DNA of 64,000 nt from contig BJFZ01000004.1 of NCBI GenBank assembly GCA_014190175.1, positions 10,947 through 74,946 of the forward strand. Reading direction: 5' to 3'. Position 1 is the stretch's first letter. Each line of letters opens with the position of its first letter. A model generated the notes under the pieces. The model was not told the DNA's origin and did not search any database. It saw nothing but the letters and a program-made list of their open reading frames with translations. Shown here piece by piece: positions 54,220 through 63,382 of the stretch. The stretch comes from Actinomycetes bacterium (GTDB taxonomy: Bacteria > Actinomycetota > Actinomycetes > Nanopelagicales > Nanopelagicaceae). A program made the translations under genes and the position numbers.

Positions 54220-55055
54220 TTACCTCGCCCTTCTGGCTCGATAACGGCCGCTAAATTATCTATTAACCGGACTGAGCCTACCCAACCAGCAAGAAGTAGT
54301 TGAACTGGGCCAAAATGGGATTGATCAACCTCAAGCAAGCTCTTGGGATTCACTATTGCAAAATAATCCAACTTGAAATCTATTTCACTGGTTAGTTCAG
54401 CTAGGGCTGTATCTTTCATTTCAGCGTAACTTTGTTTTTTACTGGCGGCATCTAGCGCTCTAGAAATTACAAGTGCTGACGTCGCTTGCTCTGAAGATAA
54501 TCTGACATTTCGCGAAGAGAGTGCCAATCCGGATATTTCTCTAATAGTTCTAGCTGAAACAATTTCGATCTCAGGGTGTGCACGTTTTGAAAATTCACGA
54601 ATTAAAAATAATTGTTGAAAATCTTTCTCTCCAAAAATCGCATAATCTGGTTTTACAATTTCAAATAGGCGATTTACAACAGTCAAGACACCATCAAAAT
54701 GACCAGCGCGAGTATGTCCCTCATAAATACGTCCCAGTTCACCTGCATCAATTAATTTATATTTATCTGGATAAATCGCAGAAACATCTGGTGTCCATAA
54801 AATATCAACTCCAGCTGCTTCGGCTAATTTAAGATCTTCAATTAAAGTGCGCGGATATTTATCTAAATCCTCGACCGATTCAAATTGCGTAGGATTGATA
54901 AATATGCTCATTACAACTTGTTCCGCTAACGTTTTAGCTTGCTTAACTAAAGATAAATGCCCTTGGTGCAAGGCGCCCATTGTTGGAACAAAAGCAATCT
55001 TGCTTTCACCGCGTGCTGTATCCGCACTAGGAAGATATTGTAATAAGTGTTGCAT
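54216..55055 (-). CDS. panC: Pantothenate synthetase
   Basis: 279 residues; joins pantoate and beta-alanine using ATP. The nucleotidyl motif V-P-T-M-G-A-L-H-Q-G-H is near residue 25, N-P-T-Q-F near 54, G-E-K-D-F-Q-Q near 144, and S-S-R-N-V near 180. GGAG lies seven bases before the ATG. panD, which would supply beta-alanine and is next to panC in mycobacteria, is absent here. It follows folK by 45 bases. Confidence 0.95.
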   Translation of the reverse strand: MQHLLQYLPSADTARGESKIAFVPTMGALHQGHLSLVKQAKTLAEQVVMSIFINPTQFESVEDLDKYPRTLIEDLKLAEAAGVDILWTPDVSAIYPDKYKLIDAGELGRIYEGHTRAGHFDGVLTVVNRLFEIVKPDYAIFGEKDFQQLFLIREFSKRAHPEIEIVSARTIREISGLALSSRNVRLSSEQATSALVISRALDAASKKQSYAEMKDTALAELTSEIDFKLDYFAIVNPKSLLEVDQSHFGPVQLLLAGWVGSVRLIDNLAAVIEPEGRGK

Positions 55056-55100
55056 GCACTGCTCCAGTCCACTGCTCGGGTACCAGGCTTCATAAGTAGT

Positions 55101-55565
55101 TTACTCGGTAAGTGCTCCACTCTCCAACAGATGAGAAATTAGGCCAAATCCCGGCAAGGTCGCTGTTGGATCTACCTCAATCCATGGTTGCAACACGAAT
55201 GCACGCTCATGCGCGCGGGGATGTGGAATCGTTAACTCAGGTGAATTAATAAGCATCTCATCACATTTAATTAAATCAATATCAAGAACTCGAGGGCCCC
55301 ATTTAACAGTGCTGTCATTTCGTTGACGTCCATGTGCACTTTCAATTGCCTGGGCCACCAATAACAACTCTGCTGGCTCTAAATTTGTTTCAATTATTAC
55401 TACTGCATTTAAAAAATCTGGTTGTGGGGGACCACCAATTGGTCTTGTTTGATAAAAAGATGACAACGCAATTACTTCGCTAACTTCATTTAATGCTTCA
55501 GATGCAGAGCTCAAAATTTCTGCACTGTTTCCAAGATTGGAACCGAGTGATAATACTGCTCTCAT
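55101..55565 (-). CDS. folK: 6-Hydroxymethyl-dihydropterin pyrophosphokinase
   Basis: 154 residues; adds pyrophosphate to 6-hydroxymethyl-dihydropterin in folate synthesis. L-S-L-G-S-N-L-G-N opens the protein, followed by S-S-F-Y-Q-T-R-P-I-G-G, and the signature W-G-P-R-V-L-D-I-D-L-I is near residue 88; I-P-H-P-R-A-H-E-R-A-F-V-L is also present. It overlaps folB by four bases. Confidence 0.96.
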   Translation of the reverse strand: MRAVLSLGSNLGNSAEILSSASEALNEVSEVIALSSFYQTRPIGGPPQPDFLNAVVIIETNLEPAELLLVAQAIESAHGRQRNDSTVKWGPRVLDIDLIKCDEMLINSPELTIPHPRAHERAFVLQPWIEVDPTATLPGFGLISHLLESGALTE

Positions 55566-55924
55566 CGAACTCTTTCTATTCTTACTGCAACATCTAAAAT
55601 TTGCGCCCCAACTGGCGCTTCTGGTTTATGAATGACAACTGAAACTGATTTTGCCTGCATAAAATTCTTCAAAATATCTTCGCTAATAAGTTCTGCTACT
55701 TTTTCAATTAAATTTACCGGTGGGCCAGTCAAAATATTTATCACCATTCCGACTACTAATGAATAATCAATTGTTTGATTTAATTCATCATTCTTCCCTG
55801 CCTTTGAAAGATCTAATCCAATTTCAACATCAACAGAAAACGATTGCCCATTCTTTCTTTCAAAATCATGAACCCCGTGAAAACCAACTGCGGAGATGCC
55901 AGTCAGAATAATTTTATCCATCAC
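55562..55924 (-). CDS. folB: Dihydroneopterin aldolase
   Basis: 120 residues; cleaves dihydroneopterin to 6-hydroxymethyl-dihydropterin. G-V-H-D-F-E-R-K-N-G-Q-S-F and the catalytic I-H-K-P-E-A-P-V region are visible, with D-Y-S-L-V-V in the middle. The ATG is at 55921, or one codon earlier at 55924 (M-M-D-K). It overlaps folP by four bases and folK by four. Confidence 0.95.
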   Translation of the reverse strand: MMDKIILTGISAVGFHGVHDFERKNGQSFSVDVEIGLDLSKAGKNDELNQTIDYSLVVGMVINILTGPPVNLIEKVAELISEDILKNFMQAKSVSVVIHKPEAPVGAQILDVAVRIERVR

Positions 55925-56724
55925 ATGGCCTCGCTTTGGGAATTAGATTTATCAACTATATCAATCGCCATTTTATGGTCCTTGACCGAATGGGTGCGCA
56001 CTCCCCATATTTTATTTTTAGCACAAAGCGAAGTAATAGCTATAGAAGCACCCTCTCGCTCGATAGGTGAGAGTTCCTCCCCTAAAAATCTCTTTCTAGA
56101 CGCCCCAATTAGAATTGGAAAACCTAAATTAGTAAACATTTCTAAATTTTGAATAATCTCCCAGTTATGTTCTGGCAATTTTGCAAACCCTAATCCTGGA
56201 TCAAGAATTATTTGACTTTCAAGTACTCCTGAGATTTTTAAAGAATCTACTCTTCCTAATAGTTCAGCTATTACTTCTGAATTGACATCCTTATAAATAG
56301 CTTTGCTCTGCATCGTGTCTGAACTCCCGCGCCAATGCATCACAACATATTTAACGCCACTGTTTGCAACCACTTCAGCCATTTTCGGATCTGCTAAACC
56401 ACCACTTACATCATTAATAATTTTGGCTCCTGCATTTAACGCCTTTAGGGCCACGTTAGCTCTAGTTGTATCAATACTGATTGTTACCTCAGGGAAAGAT
56501 TTTGCAATCGCCTCAATTACTGGAATTGTCCGAAGCAACTCTTCGGCTTCAGTAATTCGCATCGCCCCGGGACGGGTTGATTCTCCACCGACATCAATAA
56601 TATCCACGCCTTCTGAAATCATTTCTTGCCCGCGATTTATCGCCGCAGGAAGAGAGTTGTGCATCCCGCCATCTGCAAAAGAATCAGGAGTGACGTTTAA
56701 GATTCCCATTACTAAGGTCTTCAA
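55921..56724 (-). CDS. folP: Dihydropteroate synthase
   Basis: 267-residue TIM-barrel enzyme that joins p-aminobenzoate and the pterin pyrophosphate; the sulfonamide target. G-I-L-N-V-T-P-D-S-F-A-D-G-G is near the start, D-V-G-G-E-S-T-R-P-G near 43, I-I-N-D-V-S-G-G near 100 and D-P-G-L-G-F-A-K near 183. G-A-S-R-K-R-F closes the core. One base separates it from folE. Confidence 0.96.
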   Translation of the reverse strand: MKTLVMGILNVTPDSFADGGMHNSLPAAINRGQEMISEGVDIIDVGGESTRPGAMRITEAEELLRTIPVIEAIAKSFPEVTISIDTTRANVALKALNAGAKIINDVSGGLADPKMAEVVANSGVKYVVMHWRGSSDTMQSKAIYKDVNSEVIAELLGRVDSLKISGVLESQIILDPGLGFAKLPEHNWEIIQNLEMFTNLGFPILIGASRKRFLGEELSPIEREGASIAITSLCAKNKIWGVRTHSVKDHKMAIDIVDKSNSQSEAM

Positions 56725-56725
56725 T

Positions 56726-57346
56726 TTAACGACCTAAGATTAAACTAATCGCTTCCGCACGAGTTGCTGAATCACGCAATTGTCCGCGAACAGCACTTGT
56801 TGTGGTTCGCGCTTTAGGTTTCTTGGCTCCCCGCATAGACATACATAAGTGTTCGCAATCAATTATGACAATTACGCCCGCTGCTTCAAGAATTTCAACT
56901 AAAGAATCTGCAATCTGTGTGGTTAAACGTTCTTGTACTTGTGGACGTCGAGCAAAGAGATCTACCAATCGGGCAAGTTTTGAAAGGCCGGTAATCCTTC
57001 CGCTTTCACCAGGTATGTAACCAATATGGGCAACTCCATGAAATGGTGTGAGATGGTGTTCGCAATGAGAAAAAACTTCAATGTCGCGAACGATAATTAA
57101 TTCACGATGGCCGGCATCAAATGTTGTAGTTAAAACTTCCTCTGGCGAACTCCATAACCCGGCAAAATTTTCCTGCATAGCTCTCGAAACTCGTGCAGGT
57201 GTATCTCGTAAACCCTCGCGCTCTGGATCTTCACCTAACGCAATTAATAATTCAAGCACCGCTGCTTCTGCTCTTTTTTGATCAAAAGGATGTTTGGCTC
57301 TTCCCTCATGTGGTGATGTGAATGAGATTGGTGTTATTTCATCCAT
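56726..57346 (-). CDS. folE: GTP cyclohydrolase I
   Basis: 206 residues; opens GTP to dihydroneopterin triphosphate, the first folate step. Zinc and active-site residues are in [11 protein letters not shown] and [15 protein letters not shown] is also present. ATG 57346 is preferred because it begins M-D-E-I-T-P and overlaps the ftsH stop by eight bases; starts at 57364 or 57475 would only add residues that are a read-out of ftsH in another frame. Confidence 0.95.
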   Translation of the reverse strand: MDEITPISFTSPHEGRAKHPFDQKRAEAAVLELLIALGEDPEREGLRDTPARVSRAMQENFAGLWSSPEEVLTTTFDAGHRELIIVRDIEVFSHCEHHLTPFHGVAHIGYIPGESGRITGLSKLARLVDLFARRPQVQERLTTQIADSLVEILEAAGVIVIIDCEHLCMSMRGAKKPKARTTTSAVRGQLRDSATRAEAISLILGR

Positions 57347-59276
57347 CGAGGCTCGGCTTTTCATAGACAATCGCTGGACGATTTGAAGGTTTGCGAAGCG
57401 GTGATCCAGTCCAAGCCGCACGGGCCGGTCTTGCTTTGACTTGCGCAAACAATTCCAAGATCTCCTCTTTTTCAAGAGTTTCTTTATCCATTAGCCGCTT
57501 CACTAATCCATCAAGCACATCGCGATTATTCTCTAGAATTTCATAAGCTTCAAGATGTGCACCTTCGATCAAGGTTTTAACTTCTTGATCAACTATCGCA
57601 GCAAGAGATTCTGAGTAATCTCTTTGATGTCCATAGTTCATTCCCATAAAAGGTTCGCCATCTTTGCTTCCTAATTTAATGGCTCCGATTTTCTCACTCA
57701 ATCCATATTGGGTAACCATTGCCCGCGCTAGTGCACTAGCTTTTTCAATGTCATTGGCGGCCCCAGTAGTTGGATCATGGAATATCAACTCTTCTGCTGC
57801 ACGTCCGCCTAATGTGTAAGCCAACTCATCAAGTAACTGTGCTCGAGATTGCGAGTATTTATCTTCATCCGGCAAAACCATTGTGTAACCCAACGCTCGA
57901 CCACGTGGCATGATCGTAATTTTTTGAACTGGATCGGTATTAGGAAGCGCATGAGCTACAAGTGCATGCCCGCCCTCGTGATAAGCGGTTATCAATCTTT
58001 CATTATCACTCATCAAGCGACTAGTTTTTTGTGGCCCTGCCATAACTCGATCTACGGATTCAGCCAATGCTTCGTTAGAAATTACTTTCTCTTCTTTACG
58101 AGCAGTCAGTAATGCCGCTTCATTAACGACGTTCGCTAAATCAGCACCAGTGAAACCTGGAGTTCTTCTAGCTAGTGCTAGTAAATCAACCCCATCTGCT
58201 AACGGTTTATTTTTGGTATGAATTTTTAAAATTTCATTACGCCCTTTTAAATCTGGCCGTTCAACAGCAATTTGTCGATCAAAACGACCGGGACGAAGCA
58301 AAGCCGGGTCGAGGATATCTGGACGATTAGTTGCCGCAATAAGAATTACTGACCCATTCGCTTCAAAACCATCCATCTCTACTAATAATTGATTAAGTGT
58401 CTGTTCACGTTCGTCATGTCCGCCACCCATACCAGCACCACGATGACGACCTACAGCATCTATCTCATCAACAAAAACAATTGCCGGAGCATTTAGCCGT
58501 GCTTGTGCAAATAAATCCCGAACTCTTGATGCTCCAACGCCGACAAACATCTCAACAAAATCTGAACCTGAGATTGAATAAAAAGGCACACTTGCTTCTC
58601 CGGCTACCGCTTTGGCTAGCAAAGTTTTACCAGTTCCTGGAGGACCGTACAACAGCACACCTTTGGGGATTTTTGCGCCCAACTCTTGATACTTTTCAGG
58701 AGCAACTAAAAAATCTTTAATTTCACGCAACTCTTCAATTGCTTCATCTACGCCAGCAACATCTTCAAATTTTGTCTGTGGCGTTTCTTTTGAATTTAAT
58801 TTAGCTCTTGATTTTCCAAATGAAAATGCTTTACCGGCACCTTGTGCTCTACTCATTACAAAGAAAAAGATAAAACCTATTAAAAGGAATGGAAGTAAGG
58901 TGAAAATCAGGGAAACTAGTAATGATTGGGTTGGGACTTTTACATTCCATTTTTTAGGTGGTGGATTTTGAGCCAACAATTCAACTATTTGTGGTTCTTG
59001 TGCTGTGATGTAAGAGGCTTCTAACTTTGAAGCGCCATCAATCATTACGCCCGCTTTTAGCACAACACGAATCAACTGCTCTTTGTCTACTAGCAACACT
59101 GAATCAGCTTGTTTCCCAGAAATCACCGAAAGAACAGTAGAAGTATCTACAACTTTAAAACTTTTACTTAAATTCATAATTTGGGTATAGCCAATAGCAA
59201 GCAGCATTGCTACAACTAACCAAGTCAGTGGCGACTTTAAATACTTTTTAACTTTAGCCAAAACTTTTTCGATCAT
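57339..59276 (-). CDS. ftsH: ATP-dependent zinc metalloprotease FtsH
   Basis: 645-residue membrane AAA protease for misfolded and regulatory membrane proteins. Two membrane helices (residues 17-33 and 112-135) flank a short outside domain. Walker A is G-P-P-G-T-G-K-T near 207, F-V-D-E-I-D near 265, the second region of homology R-P-G-R-F-D-R near 330, and the protease zinc site H-E-G-G-H near 437. Basic tail follows. It lies 14 bases after hpt and couples to folE, the usual actinobacterial order. Confidence 0.97.
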   Translation of the reverse strand: MIEKVLAKVKKYLKSPLTWLVVAMLLAIGYTQIMNLSKSFKVVDTSTVLSVISGKQADSVLLVDKEQLIRVVLKAGVMIDGASKLEASYITAQEPQIVELLAQNPPPKKWNVKVPTQSLLVSLIFTLLPFLLIGFIFFFVMSRAQGAGKAFSFGKSRAKLNSKETPQTKFEDVAGVDEAIEELREIKDFLVAPEKYQELGAKIPKGVLLYGPPGTGKTLLAKAVAGEASVPFYSISGSDFVEMFVGVGASRVRDLFAQARLNAPAIVFVDEIDAVGRHRGAGMGGGHDEREQTLNQLLVEMDGFEANGSVILIAATNRPDILDPALLRPGRFDRQIAVERPDLKGRNEILKIHTKNKPLADGVDLLALARRTPGFTGADLANVVNEAALLTARKEEKVISNEALAESVDRVMAGPQKTSRLMSDNERLITAYHEGGHALVAHALPNTDPVQKITIMPRGRALGYTMVLPDEDKYSQSRAQLLDELAYTLGGRAAEELIFHDPTTGAANDIEKASALARAMVTQYGLSEKIGAIKLGSKDGEPFMGMNYGHQRDYSESLAAIVDQEVKTLIEGAHLEAYEILENNRDVLDGLVKRLMDKETLEKEEILELFAQVKARPARAAWTGSPLRKPSNRPAIVYEKPSLDG

Positions 59277-59290
59277 ATTATCCGCTCAAA

Positions 59291-59842
59291 TTAGGAGTAC
59301 ATGTGTGGTGAAAGAACTGCAACTACAGAAAGATTTCGGTACTTCTCATTAAAATCTAAGCCATAGCCAACAACAAATGCAGGCGGGATATCAAATCCCA
59401 CATATTTAACATTGACTTCAACTTTAGCCGCTTCCGGTTTACGAAAGATTGTGCAAATTTCAACACTTTTTGCACCACGTGATTCTAAATTTGCTTTTAG
59501 CCACGATAGTGTCAACCCGGTATCAACAATATCTTCAACAATCAAAACATTTCGCCCAGAAATATCACAATCTAAATCTTTTAAGATTCGAACAACTCCA
59601 CTGGACTTAGTTCCCGATCCATAAGAAGAAACTGCCATCCAATCCATTTCAATATGTCGCTGAATGGCTCGAGACAAATCTGCCATGGCCATTACCGCAC
59701 CTTTTAATACGCCAATCAAAATTAAATCTTTTCCTTCGTAATCTTTTTCGATCTTTCGAGCGATCTCATTTATGCGCACCTTTAATTGCTCTTCAGTTAC
59801 CACAACTTCGGTGACTTCATCTTTGATTACCGACAGATCCAC
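59291..59842 (-). CDS. hpt: Hypoxanthine phosphoribosyltransferase
   Basis: 183 residues; salvages hypoxanthine and guanine with PRPP. The PRPP loop is V-L-I-V-E-D-I-V-D-T-G-L-T near residue 105, and D-L-I-L-I-G-V-L-K-G-A is near 40. GTG start with GAGGGAG eight bases upstream. It lies 34 bases after tilS, the usual order tilS-hpt-ftsH. Confidence 0.95.
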   Translation of the reverse strand: MDLSVIKDEVTEVVVTEEQLKVRINEIARKIEKDYEGKDLILIGVLKGAVMAMADLSRAIQRHIEMDWMAVSSYGSGTKSSGVVRILKDLDCDISGRNVLIVEDIVDTGLTLSWLKANLESRGAKSVEICTIFRKPEAAKVEVNVKYVGFDIPPAFVVGYGLDFNEKYRNLSVVAVLSPHMYS

Positions 59843-59876
59843 AGGTGAACTCCCTCTTGATTACGCTGGCCCTTTA

Positions 59877-60830
59877 TCACTTTGAGAGGGTTAGTCTGCC
59901 GGAATCTCGGCGGGCTGTAATGCCACCGGCCAAAGCCACCGCGCCCTGCCCTTTCCAGGCTCCAACCAACGCTTCTACCTCCAGGATTTGCTCGGCACTG
60001 AGGGTGGGTGCGCCCATTGCTTCAATCGCCCGCTTGATAACCCGTTTACGCACAGCGATGGGCAGTTCGGAGATCAATTCAATCGGAATCTGGGCTGGAT
60101 CCGCCAGGCTGGCATAAATATCCTCGGCAATCAGATCAAGGGCATCAGCATCTTCACGCAGGATCCGTGAAGTGCGAGCTAACGCTTTGGAAATTCCTGG
60201 GCCAATCTCTTTTTCCATCTTTGGCAAGATCTCATTTCGGACCCGCACTCGAGCAAAACTTAACTCTTCATTCTGCGGATCGCTCCAAAATTCAATTCCA
60301 CTTTCTTTGCATGCGGTTAATACTTGGGCTCTGGTTAATTCAAGAAATGGTCGCACATACCTGCCAACGTGAAACGCCATTCCAGAAAGTGAACGAGTAC
60401 CAGACCCTCTTGCTAAACCAAGTAATACCGTTTCTGCTAAATCATCTTCGGTATGACCAAGAAAAATCGCAACCGCACCAATTCGATCCGCCTCGGCATC
60501 AAGTGCTTCATAACGTACGCGCCGGGCTGCCGCCTCCATTCCTCCGCTACTAGCATTACTGATAACTTCAACTTGAGAAATTTTTGCTTCAGTAATTCCT
60601 AATTCAATTAATTTTTTTTGTGCCGCTAAGGCCACTTCACCGGAATCCTTTTGTAATTGATGATCGACAACTAGCGCACTCAGTTGAATCCCGACTTTAT
60701 TTGCTTCAAGGTTTGTTGCTGCAGCTAATAAAAGCGAATCTGCACCTCCTGATACGGCGAGCAGAATTCGATCTCCCGGTTCAAAATGCGCCAGTGCATT
60801 TCGAACCACTCTGCGCGCAACAATCATCAT
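59877..60830 (-). CDS. tilS: tRNA(Ile)-lysidine synthetase
   Basis: 317 residues; modifies cytidine 34 of the minor tRNA-Ile so it reads AUA. The PP-loop L-L-A-V-S-G-G-A-D-S-L-L is near residue 22 and G-H-T-E-D-D-L-A-E-T near 128. It is a short TilS lacking the large C-terminal domain, as in other actinobacteria. Base composition changes sharply: the 3' 300 bases are G+C-rich (37 of 60 in 59941-60000) while the 5' part is not (21 of 60 in 60601-60660). ATG 60830 or 60827; AATCTA upstream may be a leaderless -10. Confidence 0.94.
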   Translation of the reverse strand: MMIVARRVVRNALAHFEPGDRILLAVSGGADSLLLAAATNLEANKVGIQLSALVVDHQLQKDSGEVALAAQKKLIELGITEAKISQVEVISNASSGGMEAAARRVRYEALDAEADRIGAVAIFLGHTEDDLAETVLLGLARGSGTRSLSGMAFHVGRYVRPFLELTRAQVLTACKESGIEFWSDPQNEELSFARVRVRNEILPKMEKEIGPGISKALARTSRILREDADALDLIAEDIYASLADPAQIPIELISELPIAVRKRVIKRAIEAMGAPTLSAEQILEVEALVGAWKGQGAVALAGGITARRDSGRLTLSK

Positions 60831-60833
60831 GAG

Positions 60834-61967
60834 TTAATCTAAAAATCCGCGCACGCCGCTGTACTTCTCAACTTTATCTGGATCTAATTCAAATCCAATT
60901 CCCGGTTTAGTAGGAATCTCGAGTAGTCCATCGCTATCTAATTTCCAAGGCTCAGTTGCTAAATCATCAACGTATGCCGAACCAGTGCAATACTCAACTT
61001 TTTCTGCAGTAAGAATTGCTGATGAAAGTTGTAAATCAACTGCTAAACCAATTGCAGTATTCCAACCATGTGGGATGACCCGAATCGCGTATTCATCGGC
61101 CATTGCAGCAATTCTGCGGAATTCGCCAATGCCGCCAACTTTTGTCACATCCGGTTGAATAATGTCGAAAGCCCGTTCGGTAATAAATGGGGTAAAACTT
61201 TGCCGGCGGGTTAATACTTCGCAGCCAGTGATTGGCACTGGTGATTGCTTGCGAAGCTCTACGAAATCAGCCAAATCATCTGGTCTTAGCGCTTCTTCAA
61301 ACCAACCAACGTTGTAATCAGCGAGCATCTTTGATGCGTTAATTGCCCAACGCAGATTTCCGCGCCAATAAGCATCACTACCGCCCGCGTCTACTGCCAA
61401 GAAGCAATCATCGCCAATCGCTTTGCGCGCACTTTTAACTAGGAGTTCATCATTGGCAGTATCAATTCTGCCAAATGTTCCCCAGCCAATTTTGAATGCC
61501 TTGAAACCTTGCCCTCTTAATTCAGTTAAATTCGCATTCATTATTTTTGGTTCATCCATCAAAAGCGATGCGTAAGGCATAACCTTCTCGCGCAACCTTC
61601 CACCAAAAAAACGCCCAATTGGTTGGCCAGTAATTTTTCCAAAAATATCCCACAGAGCGATATCAATTCCACTAATTGTGTGAGTAATGGAACCCCCACG
61701 TCCAAGCCAAAATGTATTTTGATGCAACTTTTCACTGACCCGCTCCGGCTCCACTGCACTCTCACCAATTAACATCGGTTTCAACACTTCTAGGGAGGCA
61801 GCAACTAAATCTGAACTTGTGAATACGGTACCAACGCCGACCACTCCAGAATCTGTTTTGATTGAGATTAAGGTGTGAACAACGCTGTCTGGTTTTAACT
61901 CTTCTGTCCATCCACCTTTAGGTGTTGCGCCTTTTAAACCAGCAAATTTCACATCAATAATCTTCAC
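60834..61967 (-). CDS. Mandelate racemase/muconate lactonizing family enzyme, sugar-acid dehydratase-like
   Basis: 377-residue enolase-superfamily member of the mandelate-racemase subgroup. F-K-A-F-K-I-G-W holds the base Lys, metal ligands are D of V-D-A-G-G, E of W-F-E-E-A and E of G-C-E-V, and the subgroup His-Asp dyad appears as Q-P-D-V-T-K and P-H-G-W-N. Such enzymes usually dehydrate acid sugars (rhamnonate, fuconate, gluconate types). GTG 61967 is chosen over 62012 because GGAG lies eight bases before it. Its neighbours (tilS, NlpC/P60) say nothing about substrate. Confidence 0.87.
   Translation of the reverse strand: MKIIDVKFAGLKGATPKGGWTEELKPDSVVHTLISIKTDSGVVGVGTVFTSSDLVAASLEVLKPMLIGESAVEPERVSEKLHQNTFWLGRGGSITHTISGIDIALWDIFGKITGQPIGRFFGGRLREKVMPYASLLMDEPKIMNANLTELRGQGFKAFKIGWGTFGRIDTANDELLVKSARKAIGDDCFLAVDAGGSDAYWRGNLRWAINASKMLADYNVGWFEEALRPDDLADFVELRKQSPVPITGCEVLTRRQSFTPFITERAFDIIQPDVTKVGGIGEFRRIAAMADEYAIRVIPHGWNTAIGLAVDLQLSSAILTAEKVEYCTGSAYVDDLATEPWKLDSDGLLEIPTKPGIGFELDPDKVEKYSGVRGFLD
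60836..60841 (-). promoter_or_regulatory. Possible -10 box of tilS
   Basis: TAGATT on the minus strand lies five bases before ATG 60830 and eight before ATG 60827. It overlaps the end of the upstream dehydratase-like gene. Confidence 0.3.
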
Positions 61968-62038
61968 TTTAGAAACTCCATTTGAGATAGTGGGCGAGAA
62001 GTTGCAGTGCAAACTATAGATAAATTTGCTTCAAATGA

Positions 62039-63262
62039 CTATACCCGACCACCAAATGGAATCAATCCCTGAATAGAATATATTGAACTGAACAATAATC
62101 CTTTTTTAGTGTTGTGGGCTTCCCACATCATCCCGTTTCCGGCATAAATTGTGATGTGGTGGATGGTGCTGATATCTGCCTTATAGGAATAAAAAATTAA
62201 GTCTCCAGGAACCAACTCACTTAATGGAACCCGCTTGGTCCAACTGTAATAAATCCGCGAGTTCACGCGATCCCACTGTGTGTAATCCAAACCAGCAGAT
62301 CTATAAGCAGCGAAGACCAAACCGGAACAATCAAAGCTACTTGGGCCTTCATTGCCCCATACATATGGTTTACGCGCAAGTACTTGTTTTTTTGCAAATG
62401 CAACTGCTTCACTTCTCTGGCTTTCGCTTGTCCTAAATGTAGAGCGACCATTACTAAATCCAACACCAGTTACTGGCCAGATTTTCGCTTGTCCAGTTGT
62501 TTGACCTGCTCTATTTGCTAATTCTTCTTCTAATATTGCTAATTGTCTTTGTTGTTCAAGCGTAACTCGTTTTTTCCGTGCACTTGAAAGCTCTCTAATT
62601 ATTTGTGCCTGAATCTTTTCTAATTTATTTACTTCAACTTGTTGTTCAGCTCTTGCACTATCAGCAACTTTCTTAGCCGCGGCCACTCGAGCAGTTGCAA
62701 CTGCTTGCTCGGCACGCGCAGCATCCGCTTCAGCTTTTGCTTCCGCTGCAGCTGCTTGGGCAATTTTTAATCTTGCCAGCACTGTTGAATTTCCTTCGCC
62801 AAGTGCATCAAGGATTGAAAGTCGATCTGCTAAATCTTGTGGTCCATTTGCATTAAGTATGGAATCGAAATCAGTAAACCCAGAGCCCATGATGTAAGCG
62901 TTTGCTGCCATTTTTCCGATTCGCATATTTGCACCAGCAACCGCAGCGATTGCCGCACTCTCCTTTTTCGCAGCTTTTTCTGCTTTTTTTGTGGAAACAA
63001 CAAGTGCTGCCTGTTCTCGAAGATAAATTGCTCGAGCTGCATTCGCTTTTACTGTTAGCGCTCTTAACTGATTAGCTGCCGCGGCCAATTTTGCTTTAGC
63101 TTTTGCCGCTTCATTTGCTTTTGCGATCTCTTTATCTTTTGCTGCTTTAATTTCTTCAAGAGTTGGTTTACGAGTTGCCGATTGTGCTTCTATTGGTGTG
63201 GCTATAAATGTAATAGCCAAAACGCAGGCCAATAAGCCAGCTGCGCTACGGCTAGAAAACAC
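62039..63262 (-). CDS. Secreted NlpC/P60 peptidoglycan endopeptidase with coiled coil
   Basis: 407 residues. A signal peptide (residues 1-26, ending I-E-A-Q) precedes a long Ala-, Lys- and Glu-rich coiled coil (35-250) like the RipA N-terminal domain. The NlpC/P60 domain occupies 285-407 with catalytic Cys312 (F-D-C-S-G-L), His369 (H-H-I-T-I-Y) and His383. RipA-type enzymes cut the peptide stems of peptidoglycan during division; the coiled coil often blocks the site until needed. AGGGGG lies close before the ATG. Confidence 0.9.
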   Translation of the reverse strand: MFSSRSAAGLLACVLAITFIATPIEAQSATRKPTLEEIKAAKDKEIAKANEAAKAKAKLAAAANQLRALTVKANAARAIYLREQAALVVSTKKAEKAAKKESAAIAAVAGANMRIGKMAANAYIMGSGFTDFDSILNANGPQDLADRLSILDALGEGNSTVLARLKIAQAAAAEAKAEADAARAEQAVATARVAAAKKVADSARAEQQVEVNKLEKIQAQIIRELSSARKKRVTLEQQRQLAILEEELANRAGQTTGQAKIWPVTGVGFSNGRSTFRTSESQRSEAVAFAKKQVLARKPYVWGNEGPSSFDCSGLVFAAYRSAGLDYTQWDRVNSRIYYSWTKRVPLSELVPGDLIFYSYKADISTIHHITIYAGNGMMWEAHNTKKGLLFSSIYSIQGLIPFGGRV

Positions 63263-63382
63263 ATTTCCCCCTTGTCGCTGCTTTAGGGAAGTTAAGACAG
63301 TGACGAATACCTTTAGGATAAATGAGTCTCTTTAGAAAACCCGGTTATTAGAAAGATTTTGTGGCTGTGTCCCGCTCAAATA

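Noticed and set aside
57347..57475. Extended N-terminus of folE
   Set aside because: These 43 codons lie inside ftsH in another frame and resemble no GTP cyclohydrolase; ATG 57346 is the sensible start.
63263..63382. Possible c-di-AMP riboswitch before the NlpC/P60 gene
   Set aside because: Such riboswitches occur before actinobacterial cell-wall hydrolase genes, but the 120-base gap is too short and lacks the conserved core; only generic purine-rich bases were seen.
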